From the NCBI RefSeq assembly GCF_041431135.1, contig NZ_CP107799.1, positions 8,882,501-8,946,500 on the forward strand: DNA of 64,000 bases, given 5' to 3'. Both the position numbers and the translations under genes were made by a program. Source of the DNA: Streptomyces sp. NBC_00554. Its GTDB lineage: Bacteria; Actinomycetota; Actinomycetes; Streptomycetales; Streptomycetaceae. Below are positions 57,809-64,000 of the stretch, piece after piece. Every line of letters begins with the position of its first letter. Within the stretch, counting starts at the first letter, position 1. The notes under the pieces are model-generated. The model had not been told where the DNA came from. It ran no database searches and saw only the letters and a program-made list of their open reading frames with translations.

Positions 57809-57890
57809 GGCTTACGCCTCCTCGGCATCGCTTCTGTAAAAAATGTACAGGACGTACGTATGCCTTCGGAGGGTGCTCGCTGACAGCGAA

Positions 57891-57923
57891 AATCCCCGTG
57901 GAGCTAGGTGCTCCACGGGGATT
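57891..57923 (-). terminator. Terminator of the Tat-signal gene
   Basis: AATCCCCGTGGAG (57891-57903) pairs perfectly over 13 bp with 57911-57923 around a 7-nt loop, followed on the minus strand by T-rich sequence. It separates the small exported-protein gene from clpP. Confidence 0.9.
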
Positions 57924-57939
57924 CGGTGTACGGCGAGGG

Positions 57940-58293
57940 TCAGGTGAGGGGGGCCGGGGCGGGTGTGCCGTAGAACGTTATGGCGGGCCAACCGCGGGAC
58001 GCGGTCAGTTCGTTGAGGGCGTTCGCTATTTCCAGGGGGGTGATGGTGTTCGCTGTCGGAGCTTCGGAGAACCCGATGCTGAAACTCAGGCTGATCTGGC
58101 CCACGTAGTCGTCGACCGGGAGAAGCGCCGTGCCGCTGAACTCCGTGCCGCTGGGGAAGGTGACCGTCGCGGCGTCGGCGGTCTCCGTTGCTTCAGTCGC
58201 CGTGGCCTGTGCCGGCCCACTGGAGGCAAGCACGGCTCCCGCCGCCGCGGTCCCCGAGTACCCCAGCAGTGAACGTCTGGAAAGTTCGGACAA
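57940..58293 (-). CDS. Small Tat-exported protein, unknown function
   Basis: 117 residues from TTG 58293, chosen because GGAGG lies 6 nt upstream; a GTG nine codons earlier would contain the Shine-Dalgarno. The N-terminus SELSRRSLLGYSGTAAAGAVL is a twin-arginine signal with cleavage near AQA. The mature 85 residues are Thr/Ala-rich and beta-prone (VGQISLSFSIGFSE), with no cysteine or catalytic motif. It is followed by its own terminator and is divergent from the Phd antitoxin gene. Confidence 0.75.
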   Translation of the reverse strand: MSELSRRSLLGYSGTAAAGAVLASSGPAQATATEATETADAATVTFPSGTEFSGTALLPVDDYVGQISLSFSIGFSEAPTANTITPLEIANALNELTASRGWPAITFYGTPAPAPLT

Positions 58294-58428
58294 GGTCCCC
58301 TCCTCATTGTCATGCACGCCTCCCCCGGAGGCGGCGACTTGATCGTAGGGACGAATCCTTTTCGGCGGAGCTGAATGAGATCGTCCGCTCCGAGTGGGTT
58401 GTCGCAGGCCCGGTCTAAGCTGGATGAC

Positions 58429-58707
58429 ATGGCCTACGAGATTCCGGTGACGCAAGCCAGGGCTGAGCTCGCCGATCTGATCAACCGCGTGGTGTACGGC
58501 GGTGAGCGCGTCGTCGTGACGCGTCACGGGAAGCCTCTCGTCGCCCTGGTCTCCGCCGCCGACCTGGAACGCCTCGAGGAACTCCAGAACCCCGCGGAGG
58601 AGCAGGTCGTCAGCTCCTACTCCACCGTCCGCGAGGTCGCGCCCGCCCCGCGCGAGCGCCAGAGGTTCGGCATCGCGGCGGAGCACCGGGGACCCAACGT
58701 GTCGTAG
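58429..58707 (+). CDS. Orphan Phd/YefM-type antitoxin
   Basis: 92 residues from ATG 58429. EIPVTQARAELADLINRVV and the beta strand ERVVVTRHGKPLVALVSAADLERLEEL are the Phd/YefM fold, and the C-terminal tail would bind a toxin. No RelE/Doc/YoeB gene follows; a strong terminator does. It may be a solitary regulator or a remnant of a former pair. The leader is short, with TAAGCT just before the start. Confidence 0.9.
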   Translation: MAYEIPVTQARAELADLINRVVYGGERVVVTRHGKPLVALVSAADLERLEELQNPAEEQVVSSYSTVREVAPAPRERQRFGIAAEHRGPNVS

Positions 58708-58745
58708 CCGTGCGGTGGTTCGGCGTGGAGCGGCAGGTAGAGGGC

Positions 58746-58781
58746 GGGGGCGGTGTGCCAACTACGTGGCACACCGCCCCC
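58746..58781. terminator. Bidirectional terminator after the Phd antitoxin
   Basis: GGGGGCGGTGTGCCA (58746-58760) pairs perfectly over 15 bp with 58767-58781 around a 6-nt loop, between convergent genes. Confidence 0.92.
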
Positions 58782-58844
58782 GCTGCCCCGCTAGGTGCGT
58801 GAGCGTCCGTCCCCACGGTGGGCGCAACCGCGAGGTTCCCCGCG

Positions 58845-59876
58845 TCAGTTCACCAGCGCGGGCTCCCGCGCGGTGACCGTCTCGGGGGTGGTCGTCCGGC
58901 GTCGCTTGAGCGCGTCGCCCAGCAGTACCGCTCCCAGGCCGAGCGTGGCCCACCAGGCCAGGGTCAGCGCGGGCCCGATCGCGGCGGCGCCGTCGAAGAA
59001 CGACACCGAGCGGAGCAGCGAAGCGCCCGCGCCCGGCGGCAGCCACTGGCCGATCGTGCCGACCGGTTCGGGAAGCATCTCCGGGGCGGAGGACGCGCCG
59101 GAGAAGGGGTTGCCGAGCAGGATGATCAGGAACCCTCCGAGTCCGATACCGGGACGTCCGGCGAGCGCCGCAAGCCCTGCGACGGCGCCGCTCACCGCCA
59201 GCGTCGACAGGCTCAGCGCGCCGGCCTCGGCCCACCAGTCGCCGGAGAGAACACCCAGCCAGCTGTGCGCGATCGCGGCGGACACCACGCCGACGAGGAC
59301 GGCCGCTCCGGTCAGCGCGCCGACGGCGCGGACACCGCGCAGACCGAGCAGGGTGGCGACGACGCCCGCGGCCACCCCGGCCAGCGCCATCGGGAGCACG
59401 CTCGAGGTGAGGGCGGCGCCGCGCGGGTCCTCGGCGGGGGCGGGGACGACATCGGTGGTCGTCACGGTCGTACCCTCCGGGGCCTGGCCGGCCACCGCCT
59501 GCTGGAGCAGCTGGGCGACGAGCGGGCTCGCCGCGGACGCCGTGAGCAGCTTGGGGCCCTGCTCGGTGACGACGATCGCGCCGTATACGTTCCGGTCCTC
59601 GATGGCCTCCCGGGCGGCCGCCTCGTCGGCGTAGCGGTGGATCTCGAAGGCACCGTCCTGCCGGGCGAGTTGCTTCTCGACCGGGGCGGTCGCGGACACG
59701 GAACCCGCCACGCCCAGCGGCAGGTCGCGGGGCGCGGTACGGGCGGCCGGCCAGGCGAAGGCCCACAGGGCGAGAGCCACCAGTACGGGGACCAGCACGA
59801 CCACGGCGGCCATGTTGCGGCGGTGCCGCGGCGGGGGTGATGCCACGTCGGAAGGGGGAACGGAGGTGGAGGACAA
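58845..59876 (-). CDS. ABC-2/YhgE-like membrane protein regulated by TetR
   Basis: 343 residues from TTG 59876, with GAGGGAG upstream. One N-terminal membrane helix (about 22-42), a soluble domain of about 130 residues (AIEDRNVYGAIVVTEQGPKLL), then five helices (about 170-335) including LGGFLIILLGNPFSGASSAPEMLPEP. This layout matches YhgE/Pip and ABC-2-like membrane proteins often paired with TetR genes and linked to export or phage infection. Substrate unknown. It is divergent from the TetR gene with two matching operator-like sites between. Confidence 0.87.
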   Translation of the reverse strand: MSSTSVPPSDVASPPPRHRRNMAAVVVLVPVLVALALWAFAWPAARTAPRDLPLGVAGSVSATAPVEKQLARQDGAFEIHRYADEAAAREAIEDRNVYGAIVVTEQGPKLLTASAASPLVAQLLQQAVAGQAPEGTTVTTTDVVPAPAEDPRGAALTSSVLPMALAGVAAGVVATLLGLRGVRAVGALTGAAVLVGVVSAAIAHSWLGVLSGDWWAEAGALSLSTLAVSGAVAGLAALAGRPGIGLGGFLIILLGNPFSGASSAPEMLPEPVGTIGQWLPPGAGASLLRSVSFFDGAAAIGPALTLAWWATLGLGAVLLGDALKRRRTTTPETVTAREPALVN

Positions 59877-59902
59877 GGTCGGGCTCCCTCGATGCAAGTA
59901 AA

Positions 59903-59980
59903 AAGAAGGATCGTTCGTTTTAGCGATGCCTCCACCATCCTGCGAGCCTGCCGCCTTGTCAAGAAAGAATGTTCGTTCTA
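59903..59980. promoter_or_regulatory. Twin operator-like sites in the TetR/membrane-protein interval
   Basis: Two related sequences, AGAAGGATCGTTCGTTTTA (59903-59922) and AAAGAATGTTCGTTCTA (59963-59980), share GTTCGTT and AGAA/TTCT-type symmetry. Placed near each divergent start, they are probable TetR operators. Confidence 0.6.
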
Positions 59981-59991
59981 CGTTGAACGGC

Positions 59992-60621
59992 ATGGCCCGC
60001 GTATCCCAGGAACACCTCGACGCCCGTCGCCGCCAGATCCTCGACGGCGCGGCCCTCTGCTTCGCCCGCAACGGGTTCCATGCCACGTCGATGCAGGACG
60101 TGCTGAAGGAGGTCGACCTCTCCGCGGGAGCCGTGTACCGCTACTTCAGCGGCAAGGAGGAGCTGATCGGTGCCATCGTCACCGAGGTCCTCGACGAGAT
60201 CCGCGACACATTCGAGGCGGCAGCCCGGCAGCGCCCGATCCCACCGCCCGACGTGCTCATGGGATCGGTCATGAACAACATCCTGAACATGAAGCCGGGG
60301 CTCATGCACGAGGGGCAGTCGGTCTTCCCCCGGCTGGTGGTCCAGGTGTGGACCGAGACCCTGCGCAACGAGGACCTGTCGAGGGTCATCAACGAGGGCT
60401 ACGCCAAGGTCCGCGCCGCCTGGGTCAAGGTGGTCGAGGGCTACCAGGACGCGGGCATGATGCGTGCCGACGTACCGCCCGAAAGCGTCGCCCGGATCAT
60501 GATCGCCCTGGCTCAGGGGTTCGCCGCGCAAATGGCGCTGTTCGGTGCCGTGCCCGTCGAGGTGTTGCGGGAGGGACTGAGGGGTCTGATGAGCATGGGG
60601 GAGCCCGGCTCGCGGTCATGA
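59992..60621 (+). CDS. TetR family transcriptional regulator
   Basis: 209 residues from ATG 59992. Helix-turn-helix about 12-60 (RRRQILDGAALCFARNGFHATSMQDVLKEVDLSAGAVYRYFSGKEEL in pieces), then a helical ligand-binding domain. It is divergent from the membrane-protein gene and likely represses it through the twin GTTCGTT sites; induction by the exported compound would fit. The urease operon begins 132 bp downstream but is probably independent. Confidence 0.94.
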   Translation: MARVSQEHLDARRRQILDGAALCFARNGFHATSMQDVLKEVDLSAGAVYRYFSGKEELIGAIVTEVLDEIRDTFEAAARQRPIPPPDVLMGSVMNNILNMKPGLMHEGQSVFPRLVVQVWTETLRNEDLSRVINEGYAKVRAAWVKVVEGYQDAGMMRADVPPESVARIMIALAQGFAAQMALFGAVPVEVLREGLRGLMSMGEPGSRS

Positions 60622-60637
60622 GTGGATCAAGGGCTGG

Positions 60638-60653
60638 TTAACGTCGTTGAAAC
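60638..60653 (+). promoter_or_regulatory. GlnR-type box upstream of ureA
   Basis: TTAAC-6 bp-GAAAC fits the GlnR half pattern gTnAC-n6-GaAAC, about 100 bp upstream of ureA. ureA is a known GlnR target in S. coelicolor, so nitrogen control is expected. Only one a/b pair is clear. Confidence 0.6.
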
Positions 60654-60753
60654 TCCGTCCAACTAGCCTGCGCATCCACGCCACCAGGGGTTTTGGTGGC
60701 TACGGCCACCGGACCCCGCACGGTCCGGAGCGAGGACTGTGAGGTGGGACGCC

Positions 60754-61056
60754 GTGCAACTGACACCGCACGAGCAGGAGAGGCTGCTGATTCATGTGGC
60801 CGCCGACGTGGCCGAGAAGCGGCGGGCCCGCGGGCTGAAACTGAACCACCCCGAGGCCATCGCCCTCATCACGTCGCACATCCTCGAAGGCGCGCGCGAC
60901 GGCCGCACCGTCGCGGAACTGATGTCCTCCGGACGCAAGATCCTCAACCGGGACGACGTCATGGAGGGCATCCCCGAGATGATCCACGACGTCCAGGTCG
61001 AGGCGACCTTCCCGGACGGCACCAAGCTCGTCACCGTCCACGATCCGATCGTCTGA
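60754..61056 (+). CDS. ureA: Urease subunit gamma
   Basis: 100 residues from GTG 60754 (reading MQLTPHEQERLL); an ATG five codons upstream would give an atypical N-terminus, and GAGGTGGGA supports the GTG. Conserved family blocks include HVAADVAEKRRARGLKLNHPEA, SHILEGARDG and VQVEATFPDGTKLVTVHDP. UreA is the small structural subunit of the nickel urease, not fused to beta here. First gene of the ure operon. Confidence 0.96.
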   Translation: MQLTPHEQERLLIHVAADVAEKRRARGLKLNHPEAIALITSHILEGARDGRTVAELMSSGRKILNRDDVMEGIPEMIHDVQVEATFPDGTKLVTVHDPIV

Positions 61057-61072
61057 CGGGGGAGCGAGAGCC

Positions 61073-61384
61073 ATGATTCCCGGAGAGATCCTGTTCGCCG
61101 ACGGGCCCGTCGCCTTCAACGAAGGCCGTGAGGTCACCCGGCTGACCGTCCTCAACGCCGCCGACCGGCCCGTCCAGGTCGGCTCCCACTACCACTTCGC
61201 CGAGGCCAATCCCGGTCTGGAATTCGACCGTGCCGCCGCGCGCGGCAAGCGGCTCAACGTCGCCGCCGGCACCGCCGTGCGCTTCGAGCCCGGGATCCCC
61301 GTCGACGTCGAACTCGTTCCGCTCGCCGGTGCCCGCGTGGTGCCCGGACTGCGCGGGGAGACCGGAGGTGCCCTCGATGCCTGA
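61073..61384 (+). CDS. ureB: Urease subunit beta
   Basis: 103 residues from ATG 61073, with GGGGGAGCGAGAG upstream and 16 bp after ureA. MIPGEILFADGPVAFNEGREV, NAADRPVQVGSHYHFAEANP, and RLNVAAGTAVRFEPG are the family core. UreB structures the trimeric urease around UreC. Its end overlaps ureC by 8 bp, so translation is coupled. Confidence 0.96.
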   Translation: MIPGEILFADGPVAFNEGREVTRLTVLNAADRPVQVGSHYHFAEANPGLEFDRAAARGKRLNVAAGTAVRFEPGIPVDVELVPLAGARVVPGLRGETGGALDA

Positions 61385-63098
61385 GCTCTCGCGTGCCGCG
61401 TACGCCGACCTGTTCGGCCCCACCACCGGCGACCGTATCCGGCTCGCCGACACCGACCTGCTGATCGAGATCGAGGAGGATCGTTCCGGCGGTCCTGGAC
61501 TCGCCGGTGACGAGGCGGTGTTCGGCGGTGGCAAGGTCATCCGCGAATCCATGGGGCAGGCGCGCGCTACGCGCGCAGACGGCACCCCGGACACGGTCAT
61601 CACGGGCGCGGTGATCGTCGACCACTGGGGGATCATCAAGGCCGATGTGGGTATGCGCGACGGCCGGGTCACCGGCATCGGCAAGGCGGGCAACCCGGAC
61701 ACCATGGACGGCGTGCACCCCGATCTGGTCATCGGTCCGGAGACCGAGATCATCGCGGGCAACGGGCGGATCCTGACCGCGGGTGCCATCGACGCGCACG
61801 TCCACCTGATCTGTCCGCAGATCGCCGACGAGGCGCTGTCCGCCGGAATTACCACGCTGATCGGCGGCGGCACCGGTCCTGCCGAGGGCTCGAAGGCGAC
61901 GACGGTCACGCCCGGCCCCTGGCATCTGGCGCGGATGCTGGAGGCGATGGAGGAGTACCCGCTCAACTTCGGCCTGCTCGGCAAGGGCAACACCGTCTCG
62001 CGCGACGCCATGATGTCCCAGATCCGCGGCGGCGCCCTCGGCCTCAAGATCCACGAGGACTGGGGGTCCACGCCCGCCGCCATCGACGCCGCGCTGACCG
62101 TCGCCGACCGGACCGGCATCCAGGTCGCCATCCACACCGACACGCTGAATGAGTCCGGCTTCGTCGGCGACACCCTCGCCGCCATCGCCGGACGCGGCAT
62201 CCACGCGTACCACACCGAGGGCGCGGGCGGCGGGCACGCACCCGACATCATGACCGTGGTCTCCGAACCGCACGTGCTGCCCAGCTCCACCAACCCGACC
62301 CGGCCCTACACCGTCAACACCGCCGAGGAACACCTCGACATGCTGATGGTGTGCCACCACCTGAACCCGGCGGTCCCCGAGGACCTGGCCTTCGCCGAGT
62401 CCCGGATCCGGCCGTCGACGATCGGGGCCGAGGACATCCTGCACGACCTCGGCGCCATCTCGATCATCTCCTCGGACGCCCAGGCCATGGGCCGGGTCGG
62501 CGAGGTCATCATGCGGACCTGGCAGACCGCGCACGTGATGAAGCGGCGCCGAGGGGCGCTCCCCGGTGACGGCCGTGCGGACAACCACCGTGTACGTCGC
62601 TATGTCGCCAAGTACACGATCAACCCGGCGCTTGCGCAGGGCCTCGCCCGCGAGGTCGGCTCCGTCGAGACCGGCAAGCTCGCCGACCTCGTGCTGTGGG
62701 AGCCCGCGTTCTTCGGGGTCAAGCCGCACCTCGTCATCAAGGGCGGGCAGATCGCGTACGCGCAGATGGGCGACGCCAACGCGTCCATCCCGACGCCGCA
62801 GCCGGTGCTGCCGCGGCCGATGTTCGGGGCGATCGGGCGGGCGCCGGCGTCCAACTCGTTCAACTTCGTCGCCCCGCTCGCCATCGAGGACGGGCTGCCC
62901 GAGCGGCTCTCGCTCGGCAAGCGCTTCGTCGCCATCGAGTCGACGCGCGCGGTCACCAAGGCGGACATGCGTGAGAACGACGCGCGTCCACACGTCCGGA
63001 TCGACCCCGACAGCTTCGCCGTGCACATCGACGGGGAGCTGGTCGAGGCGACTCCGGCCGCCGAACTGCCCATGGCCCAGCGTTACTTCCTCTTCTGA
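61377..63098 (+). CDS. ureC: Urease subunit alpha
   Basis: 573 residues from ATG 61377. Catalytic subunit, hydrolysing urea to ammonia and carbamate. Nickel ligands and active-site residues: H141 and H143 (DAHVHL), the carbamylated K224 (LGLKIHEDWG), H253, H279, the flap histidine in MVCHHLN (about H327) and D367 (SSDAQAMGR). The N-terminal TTGDRIRLADTDL and length are standard. It overlaps ureF by one base. Confidence 0.97.
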   Translation: MPELSRAAYADLFGPTTGDRIRLADTDLLIEIEEDRSGGPGLAGDEAVFGGGKVIRESMGQARATRADGTPDTVITGAVIVDHWGIIKADVGMRDGRVTGIGKAGNPDTMDGVHPDLVIGPETEIIAGNGRILTAGAIDAHVHLICPQIADEALSAGITTLIGGGTGPAEGSKATTVTPGPWHLARMLEAMEEYPLNFGLLGKGNTVSRDAMMSQIRGGALGLKIHEDWGSTPAAIDAALTVADRTGIQVAIHTDTLNESGFVGDTLAAIAGRGIHAYHTEGAGGGHAPDIMTVVSEPHVLPSSTNPTRPYTVNTAEEHLDMLMVCHHLNPAVPEDLAFAESRIRPSTIGAEDILHDLGAISIISSDAQAMGRVGEVIMRTWQTAHVMKRRRGALPGDGRADNHRVRRYVAKYTINPALAQGLAREVGSVETGKLADLVLWEPAFFGVKPHLVIKGGQIAYAQMGDANASIPTPQPVLPRPMFGAIGRAPASNSFNFVAPLAIEDGLPERLSLGKRFVAIESTRAVTKADMRENDARPHVRIDPDSFAVHIDGELVEATPAAELPMAQRYFLF

Positions 63099-63772
63099 TG
63101 TCCAGGGCAGCGCTTCTCGTCCTGGCCGACGGCCGCTTTCCCGCCGGAGGGCACGCGCACTCCGGCGGGGCCGAGGCGGCCGTCAAGGCCGGGCGCATCA
63201 CGGGTGCGGCGAGTCTTGAGGACTTCTGCCGGGGGCGGCTGCACACGGCGGGGCTCGTGTCGGCCTCGCTGGCCGCGGCCGCTGCGATCGGGGTCGATCC
63301 GGTGGCGCTGGACGTGGCCGCGGATGCCCGTACGCCGTCGCCCGCGTTGCGGGTTGCCGCGCGGCGTCTTGGTCGGCAGTTGATGCGGGCGGCTCGGGCG
63401 ACGTGGCCCTCCGCCGAACTCGACTTGCTGGCGCGGGAGTTTCCCAAGGGGGCGCATCAGCCGGTGGTGCTTGGGCTGGCCGCGCGGGCTGCGGGGCTTG
63501 GGGCGGAGGATGCCGCGTACTGCTCCGTGTACGAGGCGGTCAGTGGGCCGGCTACGGCGTCGGTGCGGTTGCTCAGTCTGGATCCGTTCGATGCCACCGG
63601 GGCGTTGGCTCGGCTTGCGCCGGAGCTGGATCTCGTGGCGAGGGCTGCTGCCGACGCTGCTCGCCTTGCGATCGACTTCGGGGTGGACGCGCTGCCTGCG
63701 GCTTCCGCGCCGTTGCTGGAGATTGGTGCGGAGGCGCATGCGGCCTGGCCTGTACGTCTGTTCGCGTCGTAG
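63098..63772 (+). CDS. ureF: Urease accessory protein UreF
   Basis: 224 residues from ATG 63098, whose A is the last base of the ureC stop. UreF acts with UreG and UreD to load nickel and carbon dioxide into urease. DGRFPAGGHAHSGG at the N-terminus, an all-helical body and the C-terminal region around LEIGAEAHAAWPVRLFAS match the family; residues R and K near the end usually contact UreD. Codon bias weakens toward the 3' end but the frame is intact. Confidence 0.94.
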   Translation: MSRAALLVLADGRFPAGGHAHSGGAEAAVKAGRITGAASLEDFCRGRLHTAGLVSASLAAAAAIGVDPVALDVAADARTPSPALRVAARRLGRQLMRAARATWPSAELDLLAREFPKGAHQPVVLGLAARAAGLGAEDAAYCSVYEAVSGPATASVRLLSLDPFDATGALARLAPELDLVARAAADAARLAIDFGVDALPAASAPLLEIGAEAHAAWPVRLFAS

Positions 63773-63811
63773 CGTTTTTTCGCCCCCTCCGCCCCTACCC
63801 GTCCCTTGTTC

Positions 63812-63880
63812 CTGGGGGCTCCGCCCCCAGACCCCCGTATCGGCCTGAACGGCCTCGTCCTCAAACGCCGGACGGGCTGA
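63812..63880 (+). repeat. Common Streptomyces intergenic repeat with hairpin
   Basis: CTGGGGGC/GCCCCCAG hairpin (63812-63830) followed by CCTCGTCCTCAAACGCCGGA-type sequence, a unit I recognise from many Streptomyces intergenic regions. It lies between ureF and ureG. Confidence 0.75.
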
Positions 63881-63975
63881 AAGATCTCTCCCCGGCCGGA
63901 GCTGAAGAGCGCTACCCCTGGCCGAGGCTGAAAAGCACCCCCTGGCCAGAGCTGAAAAGCCACCATCTGGAGCCG
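63876..63975 (+). repeat. 24-26 bp tandem array before ureG
   Basis: GCTGAAAAGC-type units followed by CCCCTGGCC recur at 63876, 63901, 63927 and 63951, directly before the ureG start region. Confidence 0.7.
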
Positions 63976-63980
63976 CCACC

Positions 63981-64000
63981 ATGCACCTCGACCACTCCCA
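63981..64000 (+). CDS. ureG: Urease accessory protein UreG, N-terminal fragment
   Basis: ATG 63981 with GGAG 8-11 nt upstream begins MHLDHSH-, the usual start of Streptomyces UreG, a SIMIBI GTPase for nickel insertion. Only six complete codons are in the window, so the call rests on operon position and this N-terminus. Confidence 0.75.

Overview
This 64 kb window is chromosomal DNA of a Streptomyces-type actinomycete. It has very high GC, strong third-position GC bias, GTG and TTG starts, twin-arginine and Sec exported proteins, WhiJ-type regulator triads, an F420-dependent oxidoreductase and intergenic repeats that I recognise as common in Streptomyces. The gene order (purB, mug, bioBADF, a clpP paralogue, ureABC-F-G) fits the region around purB, bio and ure in streptomycetes. 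No rRNA, tRNA or CRISPR was recognised.

Left arm, 1-19.7 kb (core chromosome). It holds a DUF885 protein with an Lrp regulator, a divergent trans-sulfuration-type lyase, a membrane ACT-GNAT protein, a Tat-exported PhoD phosphatase with a possible PHO box, a MocR regulator divergent from a DMT exporter, an alpha/beta hydrolase divergent from an ECF41/SigJ-type sigma factor, a GntR regulator with a DasR-like operator, and a ROK regulator. A two-component system divergent from an ABC exporter follows, then Mug and PurB.

Middle, about 19.77-35.28 kb (integrated element, about 15.5 kb). It begins only about 30 bp upstream of the purB start and ends just after a tyrosine integrase. The right end has integrase and an XRE regulator, divergent from an excisionase and a primase-helicase. 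The left end has a chain of overlapping small membrane genes, one DUF2637/Spd-like and carrying eight GGATAC motifs within 353 bp. Between them lie a WhiJ-like triad, small Cys/His proteins, two HEPN-like proteins, a degenerate VRR-NUC-like protein and an unknown three-gene operon. No TraB/FtsK, relaxase, terminase or capsid gene is visible, so it resembles a stripped AICE or a phage-satellite-like island more than a complete conjugative element.

Right arm, 35.3-64 kb (core chromosome). It holds a DUF4326 protein, an SGNH hydrolase, two CNNM/CBS proteins, an acetyltransferase, an F420 oxidoreductase, a MacB/FtsX-type exporter, an RHH antitoxin with a degenerate Fic-like toxin, a methyltransferase, and a secreted lipase divergent from a large LuxR regulator across a 26-bp palindrome. 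Biotin genes follow (bioB-bioA-bioD divergent from bioF), then a WhiJ-type triad, an NlpC/P60 hydrolase behind a c-di-AMP (ydaO) riboswitch, a ClpP paralogue, an orphan Phd antitoxin, a TetR/membrane-protein pair with twin operators, and the urease operon with a GlnR-type box upstream, running off the end in ureG.
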